From Flavobacteriaceae bacterium (GTDB lineage: Bacteria > Bacteroidota > Bacteroidia > Flavobacteriales > Flavobacteriaceae), in NCBI GenBank assembly GCA_947453195.1, contig CANGFO010000001.1, positions 124,001 through 188,000 of the forward strand: 64,000 nt of DNA, given 5' to 3'. Within the stretch, counting starts at the first letter, position 1; each line of letters opens with the position of its first letter. The notes under the pieces are model-generated. The model was not told the DNA's origin, searched no databases, and saw only the letters and a list, made by a program, of their open reading frames with translations. Of the stretch, positions 41,664-49,860 are shown one piece after another. Position numbers and translations under genes: made by a program.

Positions 41664-42227
41664 ATGAAAAAAGTTATAGTTGGAGTTGCAATTTTATTTG
41701 CAATGGGATCTTGTCAAAAATCGGTAGATGCTAAAGATTTTAAAACTGCATATGTGGACACAAATAAATTATTAGAAGAATCTACAGAAGCAAAAGATAT
41801 AAAAGCAAAATACGAATCAATTGCTGATGAGAAAGGATCAAGATTAAAAGTTGAAGTAGATAAATTGGAAGCAGAAAAAAATGCGTTTCAAGGGAACGCT
41901 CAAAAAAATGGTCAGGCTTGGGCACAACAAAAATATTCTGAATTACAACAAAGAGAACAACAACTGCAATACACACAACAAGCATTAGCGCAACAAATTC
42001 AAGGACAACATAGTGTTGAAATGGATTCGGTTGTAGTGAAGTATAAAAAAATCTTTAAAGATTACGGTAAAGAAAAAGGCTACGATTATGTATTTGGAAC
42101 TGGAGAAGCCGCAACGGTTTTGTATGCGAAAGATCAATATGATATCACAAAAGAAATGATTAAATTGGTTAACGAGAAATACACATCAGAAGCTAAGAAA
42201 GAAGAGAAACCTGCCGCAAAAAAGTAA
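41664..42227 (+). CDS. OmpH/Skp-like periplasmic chaperone, predicted lipoprotein
   Basis: The 187-residue protein starts with a lipoprotein signal (MKKVIVGVAILFAMGSC, lipobox near Cys17). AYVDTNKLLEES near residue 29 is the OmpH-type start; the centre is a long helical coiled coil rich in Q/K/E, including a QREQQLQYTQQALAQQIQGQ stretch, and the end is a Lys/Glu tail. Skp-type proteins chaperone outer-membrane proteins in the periplasm, but most are soluble, so the lipobox is a variation. A strong terminator follows. Confidence 0.85.
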   Translation: MKKVIVGVAILFAMGSCQKSVDAKDFKTAYVDTNKLLEESTEAKDIKAKYESIADEKGSRLKVEVDKLEAEKNAFQGNAQKNGQAWAQQKYSELQQREQQLQYTQQALAQQIQGQHSVEMDSVVVKYKKIFKDYGKEKGYDYVFGTGEAATVLYAKDQYDITKEMIKLVNEKYTSEAKKEEKPAAKK

Positions 42228-42242
42228 TTATCTCCAAATAAT

Positions 42243-42275
42243 AAAAAATCCAAGCTGACTAAGCTTGGATTTTTT
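42243..42275. terminator. Strong terminator after the OmpH-like gene
   Basis: AAAAAATCCAAGCT pairs with AGCTTGGATTTTTT around a short loop (GACTA). The A and T runs on both sides let it serve both the OmpH-like gene and the convergent DoxX gene. Confidence 0.85.
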
Positions 42276-42297
42276 ATTTATATAATATTTAAAAGAA

Positions 42298-42681
42298 TTA
42301 ACTTAATAAAAACACCCCCAATACAGCGGGAACAAAATAGATGGCAATCGTTTTTGCACCTTCATAATCTTTGGCTAAACGTTGCCCAATAAGCATCATT
42401 AATAAGCTTATACAGGAAAAAACCGCGCCATAATACCCAAACTCTCTACCTCCATTTATATAAAGCTGAATACAACCAATTACCGAAAAAACAGCCGCAA
42501 TTAGCTCCACAACAAGCAATATACCTGTTGCATAAGGAACGAAATTTTTCAAAATTGTTTTTTCAAAATGAGGAATCATCCATGACATAGCTTCTTTCCA
42601 GTGAAAGATTTTTTCGTGACAGGATATGATAAAAGTAATTGCTAAAAAAAGTAATATCAATAAGGATGCCGTGTTGTTCAT
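42298..42681 (-). CDS. DoxX-like small membrane protein
   Basis: A 127-residue protein with four predicted transmembrane helices (about 4-22, 48-70, 80-98 and 108-125) and a short hydrophilic loop after the first (CHEKIFHWKEAMSWM), the layout of the DoxX/DoxD superfamily. Its biochemical role is unknown. It follows holB after 4 nt in the same direction. Confidence 0.65.
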   Translation of the reverse strand: MNNTASLLILLFLAITFIISCHEKIFHWKEAMSWMIPHFEKTILKNFVPYATGILLVVELIAAVFSVIGCIQLYINGGREFGYYGAVFSCISLLMMLIGQRLAKDYEGAKTIAIYFVPAVLGVFLLS

Positions 42682-42685
42682 AGTA

Positions 42686-43834
42686 TTATTTTTTATGAAT
42701 TAATCGAGTAAGTTTAATTGATAAATCGGTTAAAATTAGTTTAGCATTTCCGTTTCGTTCAATATGATAGGAAGCATCTGAAAGTTCTTTAAATATCTCC
42801 GAAATGTTATTTCCGTTTACAAAAGGCGCAAAATTTTCTAATTTGAATTTTTCTACTTTAGGCTCCATATAAACCAAAGAATTTGCTTGATAATTTAGCA
42901 ATAAAGCTTGGCGAAACATATCGATACAATAGTTTAAAAATTTCTTTTGCGCCTCTCTTCCTAAACCAGCAATTTGTTCACTCCAAGAAATTAATTCCTG
43001 AATTGCAGCTGCATTTCCTTTGGCTTTAAATGCCGCACGAACCCACTCAACAAACCATTTTTCAAAGGGCAATTCTTCATTATCTTCTTTTAAAATATGT
43101 AAAGCTTTGTTGTAATTTCCTTGTGCTTGGTGCGCAATTTTAGAGGCCTCTTTTTCATCAATATTTTCTCTAGAAACCAAAGCTTCTGTAATTACACTTT
43201 CGGGTAACCCATTAAAATGCAACACTTGGCAACGCGAACGAATGGTTTGAATAATATCTTCTTCGTTTTCTGAAATTAAAATAAAAACAGTCTTATCTGT
43301 AGGTTCTTCTAGTAGTTTTAATAATTTATTGGATGCAGCGATATTCATTTTATCTGCCATCCAAATAATCATAATTTTATAACTTCCCTCAAGTGATTTT
43401 AGCGCCAGCGATTTCAAAATTTCGGCCGCATCATCTACACGAATTTCACCCTGCTTGTTTTGAACGCCAAGCATTTTGTACCAATCAAATAATCCTCCGT
43501 AGGGATTTTCTGCAATAAATTGTCTCCAATCTTGGATGAAATCAATGCTTTTTGGTTTTGATTTTACATCTTCGGTAGAAACGGTAGGATAAATAAAATG
43601 CAAATCGGGATGTCCTAAATGATTGAATTTTAAGTTACAGGCTTCATTTTCACCGGCATTATCTGAACCCGTATTTTGGCAAACAATATATTGTGCATAG
43701 GCAATTGCCATGGCCAAAGTTCCAGTTCCTTCAGGCCCAATAAAAAGCTGCGCATGTGGAATTCTACCTTGACTTGCACTACGAATCAAGTGGTTTTTTA
43801 TGTGTTCGTGACCTAAAATTTCTGAAAAAAGCAT
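42686..43834 (-). CDS. holB: DNA polymerase III subunit delta'
   Basis: A clamp-loader subunit that helps load the sliding clamp. The 382-residue protein starts MLFSEILGHEHIKNHL, and PHAQLFIGPEGTGTLAMA holds the degenerate P-loop without the GKT lysine, as expected for a delta' that does not hydrolyse ATP. SNKLLKLLEEPTDKTVFILIS and IRSRCQ are the sensor and SRC motifs of the clamp-loader AAA+ fold. An ATG 20 codons upstream is in frame but adds a non-homologous hydrophobic N-terminus and lies beyond the promoter box, so the ATG at 43834 is chosen. Confidence 0.88.
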   Translation of the reverse strand: MLFSEILGHEHIKNHLIRSASQGRIPHAQLFIGPEGTGTLAMAIAYAQYIVCQNTGSDNAGENEACNLKFNHLGHPDLHFIYPTVSTEDVKSKPKSIDFIQDWRQFIAENPYGGLFDWYKMLGVQNKQGEIRVDDAAEILKSLALKSLEGSYKIMIIWMADKMNIAASNKLLKLLEEPTDKTVFILISENEEDIIQTIRSRCQVLHFNGLPESVITEALVSRENIDEKEASKIAHQAQGNYNKALHILKEDNEELPFEKWFVEWVRAAFKAKGNAAAIQELISWSEQIAGLGREAQKKFLNYCIDMFRQALLLNYQANSLVYMEPKVEKFKLENFAPFVNGNNISEIFKELSDASYHIERNGNAKLILTDLSIKLTRLIHKK

Positions 43835-43837
43835 AAG

Positions 43838-43845
43838 CAAAGATA
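43838..43845 (-). promoter_or_regulatory. -7 promoter element directly before the holB start
   Basis: The minus strand reads TATCTTTG and ends only 3 nt before the ATG at 43834. A TTG is present 25 bp further upstream (43873-43871). The transcription start would fall at or just inside the start codon. Confidence 0.5.
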
Positions 43846-43918
43846 CTATAAAATGCACTAAATAAAAATCCAATTCAATTAAAACCCCAATCAATTCCCG
43901 CTAAAAAAACAAAATGCC

Positions 43919-43926
43919 TATATTTG
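43919..43926 (+). promoter_or_regulatory. -7 promoter element for pgk
   Basis: TAtaTTTG matches the consensus and ends 32 bp before the pgk ATG at 43959. It lies after an in-frame ATG at 43914, which argues against that upstream start. Confidence 0.6.
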
Positions 43927-43958
43927 CAAAACATAACAATTTAAACAAATTCTTCCCT

Positions 43959-45146
43959 ATGAAAACGCTTCATGACTTTAATTTTAATTCCAAAAAAGCA
44001 ATAATTCGTGTAGATTTCAATGTTCCTTTAGATGAAAATTTCAAGGTAACCGATGCCAATAGAATTGAAGCGGCAAAGCCAACAATTGATAAAATCATTG
44101 CAGATGGCGGAAGCGTTATTTTAATGTCGCACTTAGGAAGACCTAAAGGGAAAGAAGAAAAATATTCATTAAAACATATCGTTTCAAAAGTTTCGGAAGT
44201 ATTGAGTGTACCCGTACTTTTTGCATCAGATTGCCGAGGTGAAGTTGCTAAAAATGCCGCGGCTAGTTTACAACCGGGCCAAGTATTATTGCTAGAAAAC
44301 CTTCGTTTTTATGCTGAAGAAGAAGCGGGAGATGTTGCTTTTGCCAAAGAATTAGCTTCATTAGGAGACATCTATGTGAACGATGCTTTTGGAACCGCTC
44401 ACAGAGCCCATGCATCCACCACAATTATTGCGCAATTTTTTCCAAATAGCAAGTGTTTTGGGTTGCTATTGGCGAAAGAAATAGACAGTTTAAATAGAGT
44501 TTTAAACAACTCTGTGAAGCCAGTAACGGCTGTTCTTGGCGGATCTAAAGTTTCTTCTAAAATTACAGTAATTGAAAACATTTTAGATAAAGTAGACCAC
44601 ATGATTATTGGGGGAGGAATGACCTTTACTTTCATCAAAGCATTGGGAGGAAAAATCGGAGATTCTATTTGTGAAGACGATAAATTGGATTTGGCAATTG
44701 AAATTTTGCATAAAGCGAAAGAAAAAAATGTGCATATTCATATCCCTGTGGATGTGGTTGCTGCAAATGCATTTTCAAATGATGCACAAACTCAAATTGT
44801 GGATGTAAGAGAAATTCCTGACGGATGGCAAGGATTGGACGCGGGTCCTAAATCATTAGAGAATTTCAGAAAAGTAATTATGGATTCTAAAACGATACTT
44901 TGGAATGGACCCTTAGGTGTATTTGAAATGGAAAATTTTGCTAACGGAACCATTACTTTGGGTAATTTTATTGCAGAATCTACCGCTAATGGGGCCTTTT
45001 CACTAGTAGGAGGAGGAGATTCGGTTGCGGCCGTGAAACAATTTAATTTAGAAGAAAAAATGAGCTATGTTTCAACTGGTGGTGGCGCAATGTTAGAAAT
45101 GTTAGAAGGTAGAATATTACCTGGAATCCAAGCCATTTTAGATTAA
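43959..45146 (+). CDS. pgk: Phosphoglycerate kinase
   Basis: The glycolytic enzyme transferring phosphate from 1,3-bisphosphoglycerate to ADP. The protein of 395 residues starts [23 protein letters not shown], the standard N-terminus. SHLGRPKG at about 58-65 is the substrate-binding loop, GGSKVSSKI at about 196-204 and the C-terminal [11 protein letters not shown] are nucleotide-binding elements. The start at 43959 is preferred over the ATG at 43914 because of homology and because the promoter box lies between them. Confidence 0.97.
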   Translation: MKTLHDFNFNSKKAIIRVDFNVPLDENFKVTDANRIEAAKPTIDKIIADGGSVILMSHLGRPKGKEEKYSLKHIVSKVSEVLSVPVLFASDCRGEVAKNAAASLQPGQVLLLENLRFYAEEEAGDVAFAKELASLGDIYVNDAFGTAHRAHASTTIIAQFFPNSKCFGLLLAKEIDSLNRVLNNSVKPVTAVLGGSKVSSKITVIENILDKVDHMIIGGGMTFTFIKALGGKIGDSICEDDKLDLAIEILHKAKEKNVHIHIPVDVVAANAFSNDAQTQIVDVREIPDGWQGLDAGPKSLENFRKVIMDSKTILWNGPLGVFEMENFANGTITLGNFIAESTANGAFSLVGGGDSVAAVKQFNLEEKMSYVSTGGGAMLEMLEGRILPGIQAILD

Positions 45147-45164
45147 CCGAATTACTTTAACAAT

Positions 45165-45181
45165 AATTAAACAGTTTAATT
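45165..45181. repeat. 17-bp palindrome in the mltD promoter region, candidate operator
   Basis: AATTAAAC-A-GTTTAATT is a perfect 8-bp inverted repeat with one central base. It ends 14 bp upstream of the -7 box at 45195, where the -33 contact would be, so a bound protein would compete with RNA polymerase. No regulator can be named. Confidence 0.4.
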
Positions 45182-45194
45182 CGTTACATATCAG

Positions 45195-45202
45195 TAAGTT
45201 TG
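45195..45202 (+). promoter_or_regulatory. -7 promoter element for the LysM transglycosylase gene
   Basis: TAagTTTG matches TAnnTTTG, 46 bp before the ATG at 45249. No clear TTG is found at -33; a palindrome occupies that place. Confidence 0.5.
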
Positions 45203-45248
45203 CAATTAATCAATATTATTCCCAAAGCAATATTGAAAAAAAACATCT

Positions 45249-47561
45249 ATGAATATTAAACAAAACATTACCGTTCTTTTACTACTTCTTTCGACTGCTT
45301 TCTATGCTCAAGATAGTTTTAAATCGAAAGATTCAATTGTAAAAAAGCAGATTAAAATATCGTATTTAGATTCTATAAAATCCACTTTTGTTACTGATGA
45401 AATCGCAACCTGCATTGACAGTTTGTGGATGAAGGAACTTACCTCGTTGGATCTTTATGATGACATGATATTAGACATCAAAAATGTAGATGTTGATCAA
45501 AAAGTCGACTTTGAACTTCCAACAGAATTACTGAAGGAAAGACTAAAAAAATTAGACGAAAAATCTCCTTTTAATATTGAATACAACATTGGTTTAGAAA
45601 ATGTAATTAAATCATTTTTAAAGAACAGAAGAAAATCCTTTGAGAGATTATTAGGCGTTTCCCAATTTTATTTCCCACTTTTTGAAGAAGAATTAGCTAA
45701 AAACAACATTCCATTAGAAATTAAATATTTGGCCGTAGTAGAATCTGCTTTAAATCCAAAAGCAGTTTCTAGAGTTGGAGCAACCGGACTGTGGCAATTT
45801 ATGTATCAAACAGGAAAACAATATGGGTTGAATATTGATTCGTATGTAGATGAAAGAAGTGAACCCTTAAAAGCAAGCCAAGCTGCTTCTGTTTACATGA
45901 ATAACATGTTTAAAATTTTTGGTGATTGGGACTTAGTTTTGGCTGCTTATAATTCGGGGCCAGGAAATGTTGCTAAAGCAATTAGAAGATCTGGAGGACA
46001 TCAAAATTATTGGAATATTAGAAAAAATCTTCCAAAAGAAACCCAAGGATATTTACCTGCTTTTCTAGCTACGATGTATATTTTTGAATACCATAAAGAA
46101 CACGGAATTGTCCCTAACAAAGCAGTCGCAAACCTTTTTGCAACGGATACAGTGGCAATTAAAAACCACATGACTTTCAAACAAATTTCAAATTTATTGG
46201 ATGTTCCAGTTTCTGAAATTCAGTTTTTCAATCCTTCGTTTAAGAGAAATGAAATTCCGCACATAAGCGGACAAACCAATTTCCTTAGATTACCGAAAGA
46301 TAAAATTGCCATTTTCACTTCCAATGAAAATAAAATTTATGCTTATGTTCAACACGAGCAAAATAACAGAGAACGTCCCTACGAAAGCATTGCTGTTAGT
46401 AAACCTAAAGACAGCATTAATTCAATTAGCGAAACGCCAAATGATATAGCGTATAAAACAAAATATCACAAAGTGAATCGTGGTGAAAGCTTAACGGAGA
46501 TTGCAGAGCAATATCATGTTTCGGTAGCGGATTTAAAAAAATGGAATTATTTAAGACACAATAAAGCTCCAAGGGGCAGAACCTTAAAAATTAGATTGAA
46601 TGAATCAATTGCAACTAATGATGTAAAAGAATCGGATGCAAGTTCAAAAACCCCGGTAATTGCATCTGTTGATCCTAAAATTGAAAAAGAAACCAAGTTA
46701 GAAAAAGTAGTTTCTACGAAAGAGGTTACTAAAATTCATAAAGTTAAAAAAGGTGATAATTTGACAGAAATCGCTAATAAATATGGGGTTACCCTTGCAG
46801 ATATTAAAAAGTGGAACCAATTAAAAGACAACAATATTGCGCTTGGCGAATCAATAAAAATAATCAAATCTGAAAAGGTAACCACTTGGGTTAAAAAAGA
46901 AACCAAACAACCTTTAGGTGAACATAAAGATGCAGTTGCATCAGTAGATTCAAAATCTATCAAAAACGAAAAAGGCAAGAAAGAAGAGATTGTAGACACA
47001 ACAAATAGCACCGAAAACTACTATGTGGTTGCAAAAGGAGATAACTTATTTTCAATTGCAAAAAAACACAATGTAAGCGTTGAAAAATTAAAAGAATGGA
47101 ATACCATTATTGATAATAACGTAAAAGTAGGATCGCAATTAATTATTTCTGAAGCTAGTGTGGCCGTTGCCAAAGTTGAAGAAGTAAATACTAAAAAAGA
47201 GTATAAAAACATTGAGCATGTTGTAGAAAAAGGAGAGTATTTGGGTACAATTGCCAGAAAATACAAGGCTTCAATTAATGATTTATTAGAATGGAATTCA
47301 TTATCGGATAGTAATATTAAGCTAGGCGACAAATTAATTGTTGGCAAAGAAGAAGTAATCAGTACTACAGCCAAATCGGCTATTGCCTCTAACAACAAAG
47401 ATAAAAAAGCAAAAGAAATTTTATATCAAGTTAGAAAAGGGGACACCTTACTCAAAATCACTCAGAAATTTCCGGGAGTTACCATTGCAGACATTAAAAA
47501 ATGGAACAACATTAAAGGTGAAAGCTTAAAACCAGGAATGAAATTAAAAATAAACGGATAA
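45249..47561 (+). CDS. MltD-like lytic transglycosylase with five LysM domains
   Basis: The 770-residue secreted protein has a signal peptide (ending FYAQ near residue 20), an SLT (lysozyme-like) domain at about 150-290 with the catalytic glutamate in VVESALNPKAVSRVGATGLW and the AAYNSGPGNVAKA motif, then five LysM repeats of about 43 residues starting near 405, 495, 590, 655 and 725 (each with KG-x-L-x-I and a KWN-type motif). LysM modules bind peptidoglycan; the enzyme cleaves the glycan chain and forms 1,6-anhydromuramyl ends. E. coli MltD has fewer LysM modules. Confidence 0.92.
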   Translation: MNIKQNITVLLLLLSTAFYAQDSFKSKDSIVKKQIKISYLDSIKSTFVTDEIATCIDSLWMKELTSLDLYDDMILDIKNVDVDQKVDFELPTELLKERLKKLDEKSPFNIEYNIGLENVIKSFLKNRRKSFERLLGVSQFYFPLFEEELAKNNIPLEIKYLAVVESALNPKAVSRVGATGLWQFMYQTGKQYGLNIDSYVDERSEPLKASQAASVYMNNMFKIFGDWDLVLAAYNSGPGNVAKAIRRSGGHQNYWNIRKNLPKETQGYLPAFLATMYIFEYHKEHGIVPNKAVANLFATDTVAIKNHMTFKQISNLLDVPVSEIQFFNPSFKRNEIPHISGQTNFLRLPKDKIAIFTSNENKIYAYVQHEQNNRERPYESIAVSKPKDSINSISETPNDIAYKTKYHKVNRGESLTEIAEQYHVSVADLKKWNYLRHNKAPRGRTLKIRLNESIATNDVKESDASSKTPVIASVDPKIEKETKLEKVVSTKEVTKIHKVKKGDNLTEIANKYGVTLADIKKWNQLKDNNIALGESIKIIKSEKVTTWVKKETKQPLGEHKDAVASVDSKSIKNEKGKKEEIVDTTNSTENYYVVAKGDNLFSIAKKHNVSVEKLKEWNTIIDNNVKVGSQLIISEASVAVAKVEEVNTKKEYKNIEHVVEKGEYLGTIARKYKASINDLLEWNSLSDSNIKLGDKLIVGKEEVISTTAKSAIASNNKDKKAKEILYQVRKGDTLLKITQKFPGVTIADIKKWNNIKGESLKPGMKLKING

Positions 47562-47582
47562 TACAAAAATCTTCTTTAAATT

Positions 47583-47623
47583 TGGGCTTTAATTCATGTT
47601 ATGAATAAGGCCCATTTTTTTTT
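47583..47623 (+). terminator. Intrinsic terminator overlapping the start of the next gene
   Basis: TGGGCTTT-(A)-ATTCAT pairs with ATGAAT-AAGGCCCA around a GTT loop, with one bulge and one G-U pair, followed by nine T. It would terminate the transglycosylase transcript, but the ATG of the DUF4837 gene (47601-47603) is the first part of the right arm. Confidence 0.75.
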
Positions 47624-48584
47624 GGCATTTCTAGCGCTGCTTTTTATCTCTTGCAACAACAGAGAGATTAAGACATCGAATGCACAATCGGGACCTACAA
47701 ATGAAGTATCCGTAATTATTGATGATCAATTATGGAACGGAGAAGTAGGCGACAGCATTAGAAATAAATTTGCTGCACCTGTTCTGGGCCTTCCACAAGA
47801 AGAACCCGTTTTTACTTTAAAACAATATCCAGTAAAATTGTTAGAAGGGTTTATGACCAATAGTAGAAATATTATTGTAGTCAAAAAAGAATCTAAAAGT
47901 CAATTCCGAATAGAAAATAACGAATACACCAAGCCCCAAGTGGTTGTTCATATTTCTGGATCGTCAGTTTTACAAATTTTAGACTCGATTCAAAGTAACG
48001 ATTCACTTATAATTAAAAGAATAAAGGATTCTGAAATTAAAGTTTTTCAAGAAAAAATTAAGCACGATTCGTTGTTGGATATTTCCAAAATCAAAAAGAA
48101 ATTCAACATCAAATTAAATGTTCCAAATAAATACAAACTGGTTTCAAGCGGAAGAAAATTTATTTGGTTAAAGAAAGAAATTACTAGTGGAAATTTAAGC
48201 TTGATTTTTTATCAAATTCCATTTAGCAGCATTAAGGACAATCCATCAGCTGTTAAACGAATCACTAAAATTAGAGATTCCATTGGCAGATTATACATTC
48301 ATGGCGCCGTTGCTAGAACAAGAATGGTTACCGAGACAGCATTTTCGCCGTACCTATCGAAAACAAAAATCTATAACAAAGCCACTTTTGAAACTAAAGG
48401 CAATTGGGAATTACTAAATGATTTTATGAACGGCCCATTTGTAAATTATTCCATATTAGACGAGCCCAATCATCGAATATTAGTAATTGAAGGATTTTGT
48501 TATGCGCCATCCAAACAAAAAAGAGATTTAATGTTTGAATTGGAATCCATTATTAAATCGGTTCAGTTTTTAAAAAAGAAATAA
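47601..48584 (+). CDS. DUF4837-type lipoprotein
   Basis: A 327-residue protein with a clear lipoprotein signal: hydrophobic HFFLAFLALLFIS followed by Cys18. The rest is soluble and beta/alpha mixed, with no catalytic motif that I can recognise; I identify the family (DUF4837) from its overall pattern and from its position after an MltD-like gene in flavobacteria. The ATG is inside the terminator hairpin of the previous gene and no later in-frame start keeps the signal peptide, so this start is retained. Function unknown. Confidence 0.72.
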   Translation: MNKAHFFLAFLALLFISCNNREIKTSNAQSGPTNEVSVIIDDQLWNGEVGDSIRNKFAAPVLGLPQEEPVFTLKQYPVKLLEGFMTNSRNIIVVKKESKSQFRIENNEYTKPQVVVHISGSSVLQILDSIQSNDSLIIKRIKDSEIKVFQEKIKHDSLLDISKIKKKFNIKLNVPNKYKLVSSGRKFIWLKKEITSGNLSLIFYQIPFSSIKDNPSAVKRITKIRDSIGRLYIHGAVARTRMVTETAFSPYLSKTKIYNKATFETKGNWELLNDFMNGPFVNYSILDEPNHRILVIEGFCYAPSKQKRDLMFELESIIKSVQFLKKK

Positions 48585-48591
48585 AAAGCAA

Positions 48592-49044
48592 ATGCAGGAC
48601 TCAATAAAATGGAAAATAAAGCGATTTAACGAGCTTTCTCTTCAAGAACTATATTCTATGTTAAAACTCCGCTCACACGTCTTTGTAGTGGAGCAAAATT
48701 GCGTTTATCAGGATGTTGATGGGAAAGATGAAAAAGCAATTCATTTATTTGGTGAATTTGAAAACCAAATTGTGGCTTGTGCGCGCTTATTTAATTCAGG
48801 GAATTATTTTGAAAATGCTTCTATCGGTAGAGTTGTTGTTCACCCAGATGCGCGTAATAAAAAGTGGGGTCATCAATTAATGCAAGAGGCCATTGCCGGA
48901 ATTAAAAGGTATTACAACCAAGAAAAAATTACAATTTCGGCGCAATTATATCTTAAGAATTTCTACGAAAGCCACGGTTTTGTTCAAACCAGCGAAATGT
49001 ATTTAGAAGATGATATTCCGCATATCGAAATGAAACGCGGATAA
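48592..49044 (+). CDS. GNAT family N-acetyltransferase, ElaA-like
   Basis: A 150-residue protein with the GNAT fold. LYSMLKLRSHVFVVEQNCVYQDVDGKDEKAIHL near the N-terminus is the ElaA pattern; IGRVVVHPDARNKKWGHQLM at about 83-102 is the acetyl-CoA-binding motif A with a slightly altered (R/Q)xxGxG/A loop, KKWGHQ. The acceptor substrate is unknown. It begins 7 nt after the DUF4837 gene and ends exactly where the convergent OmpA gene ends. Confidence 0.85.
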   Translation: MQDSIKWKIKRFNELSLQELYSMLKLRSHVFVVEQNCVYQDVDGKDEKAIHLFGEFENQIVACARLFNSGNYFENASIGRVVVHPDARNKKWGHQLMQEAIAGIKRYYNQEKITISAQLYLKNFYESHGFVQTSEMYLEDDIPHIEMKRG

Positions 49045-49860
49045 TTATATTTTAGTGATTACCAATTCCACACGTCTATCGTATTCAGGTTCTTTACCAA
49101 GAGGAACCCGATTTCCATATCCTTTGTAGGTCATTCGGTTTTTTGGAACCCTTCTAAAAGTCAAATATTTATAAACTGCTAGCGCTCTATTTACCGACAA
49201 TTGTCTTTTTTTAGTGTCTTTATCAATGGCTTCTTTTTGATTTAATGGAGTACAACAAACATGGCCTTGAATTTCAAATTCTATGTTTTTATAACGCAAG
49301 GTTAATAGCGCCACCCGGTCTAATTCGGCTTTAGAACGATCTAATAATTTACTACTTCCTTTGTCAAATAGGATATTTTCCAGATAAATATGATCTCCTA
49401 AAACATGGTCTTTTTTCAGCATATTGTAAAACCCCGGAAGGACCAATTTTGGCAGTTCTTTTAAATTTAAAACCACATCTACTCTTCGATTTTTTGAGCG
49501 TTTTTCGGGAAGATTATCTAAAACATCATCGTCAATTAAAATCTTTCCTTTGCCTTCAATGGTGACAATTATTTTACTTTTAACGCCATTTTCGGTTAAC
49601 GCATTTTCAATAGTTGTAGCTCTGTTGGTAGATAATTTAAAATTGTAATCGTCCTTACCTATATCGTCGGTATAGCCAAAAATTTGAATGGATTCAATTC
49701 GTGTAGAATCGGTGTTTTTAATAAAATCTATTACTTCTTTGGTTTGCTTTTCGTCAAGCGAATATTTGTCAAATTCAAAATATACCGACTTCACAGCCTC
49801 TTCTTGACCGTAGGAAAGACTGAGAATAAAAAAGGGAATATATTTTAAAAACCTTAGCAT
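49045..49860 (-). CDS. OmpA family protein with two peptidoglycan-binding-like domains
   Basis: A 271-residue exported protein with a signal peptide (cleavage near SYGQ, residue 18). Two OmpA-C-like domains follow: about 23-130 (YFEFDKYSLDEKQ ... GYTDDIGKDDYNFKLSTNRATTIE ... RRVDVVL) and about 150-271 (ILFDKGSSKLLDRSKAELD ... SVNRALAVYKYL ... GYGNRVPL ... RRVELVITKI). Both keep the NRA and RRV motifs; the first has the two-residue TD metal/peptidoglycan contact. There is no barrel. The start ATG overlaps the stop of the S41 gene by 1 nt. Confidence 0.83.
   Translation of the reverse strand: MLRFLKYIPFFILSLSYGQEEAVKSVYFEFDKYSLDEKQTKEVIDFIKNTDSTRIESIQIFGYTDDIGKDDYNFKLSTNRATTIENALTENGVKSKIIVTIEGKGKILIDDDVLDNLPEKRSKNRRVDVVLNLKELPKLVLPGFYNMLKKDHVLGDHIYLENILFDKGSSKLLDRSKAELDRVALLTLRYKNIEFEIQGHVCCTPLNQKEAIDKDTKKRQLSVNRALAVYKYLTFRRVPKNRMTYKGYGNRVPLGKEPEYDRRVELVITKI

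Noticed and set aside
43835..43894. Upstream start extending holB by 20 codons
   Set aside because: The added stretch is hydrophobic and not part of the family, and the promoter box lies inside it.
43914..43958. Upstream ATG extending pgk by 15 codons
   Set aside because: The extension lacks homology and the -7 box TAtaTTTG lies between it and the standard start.
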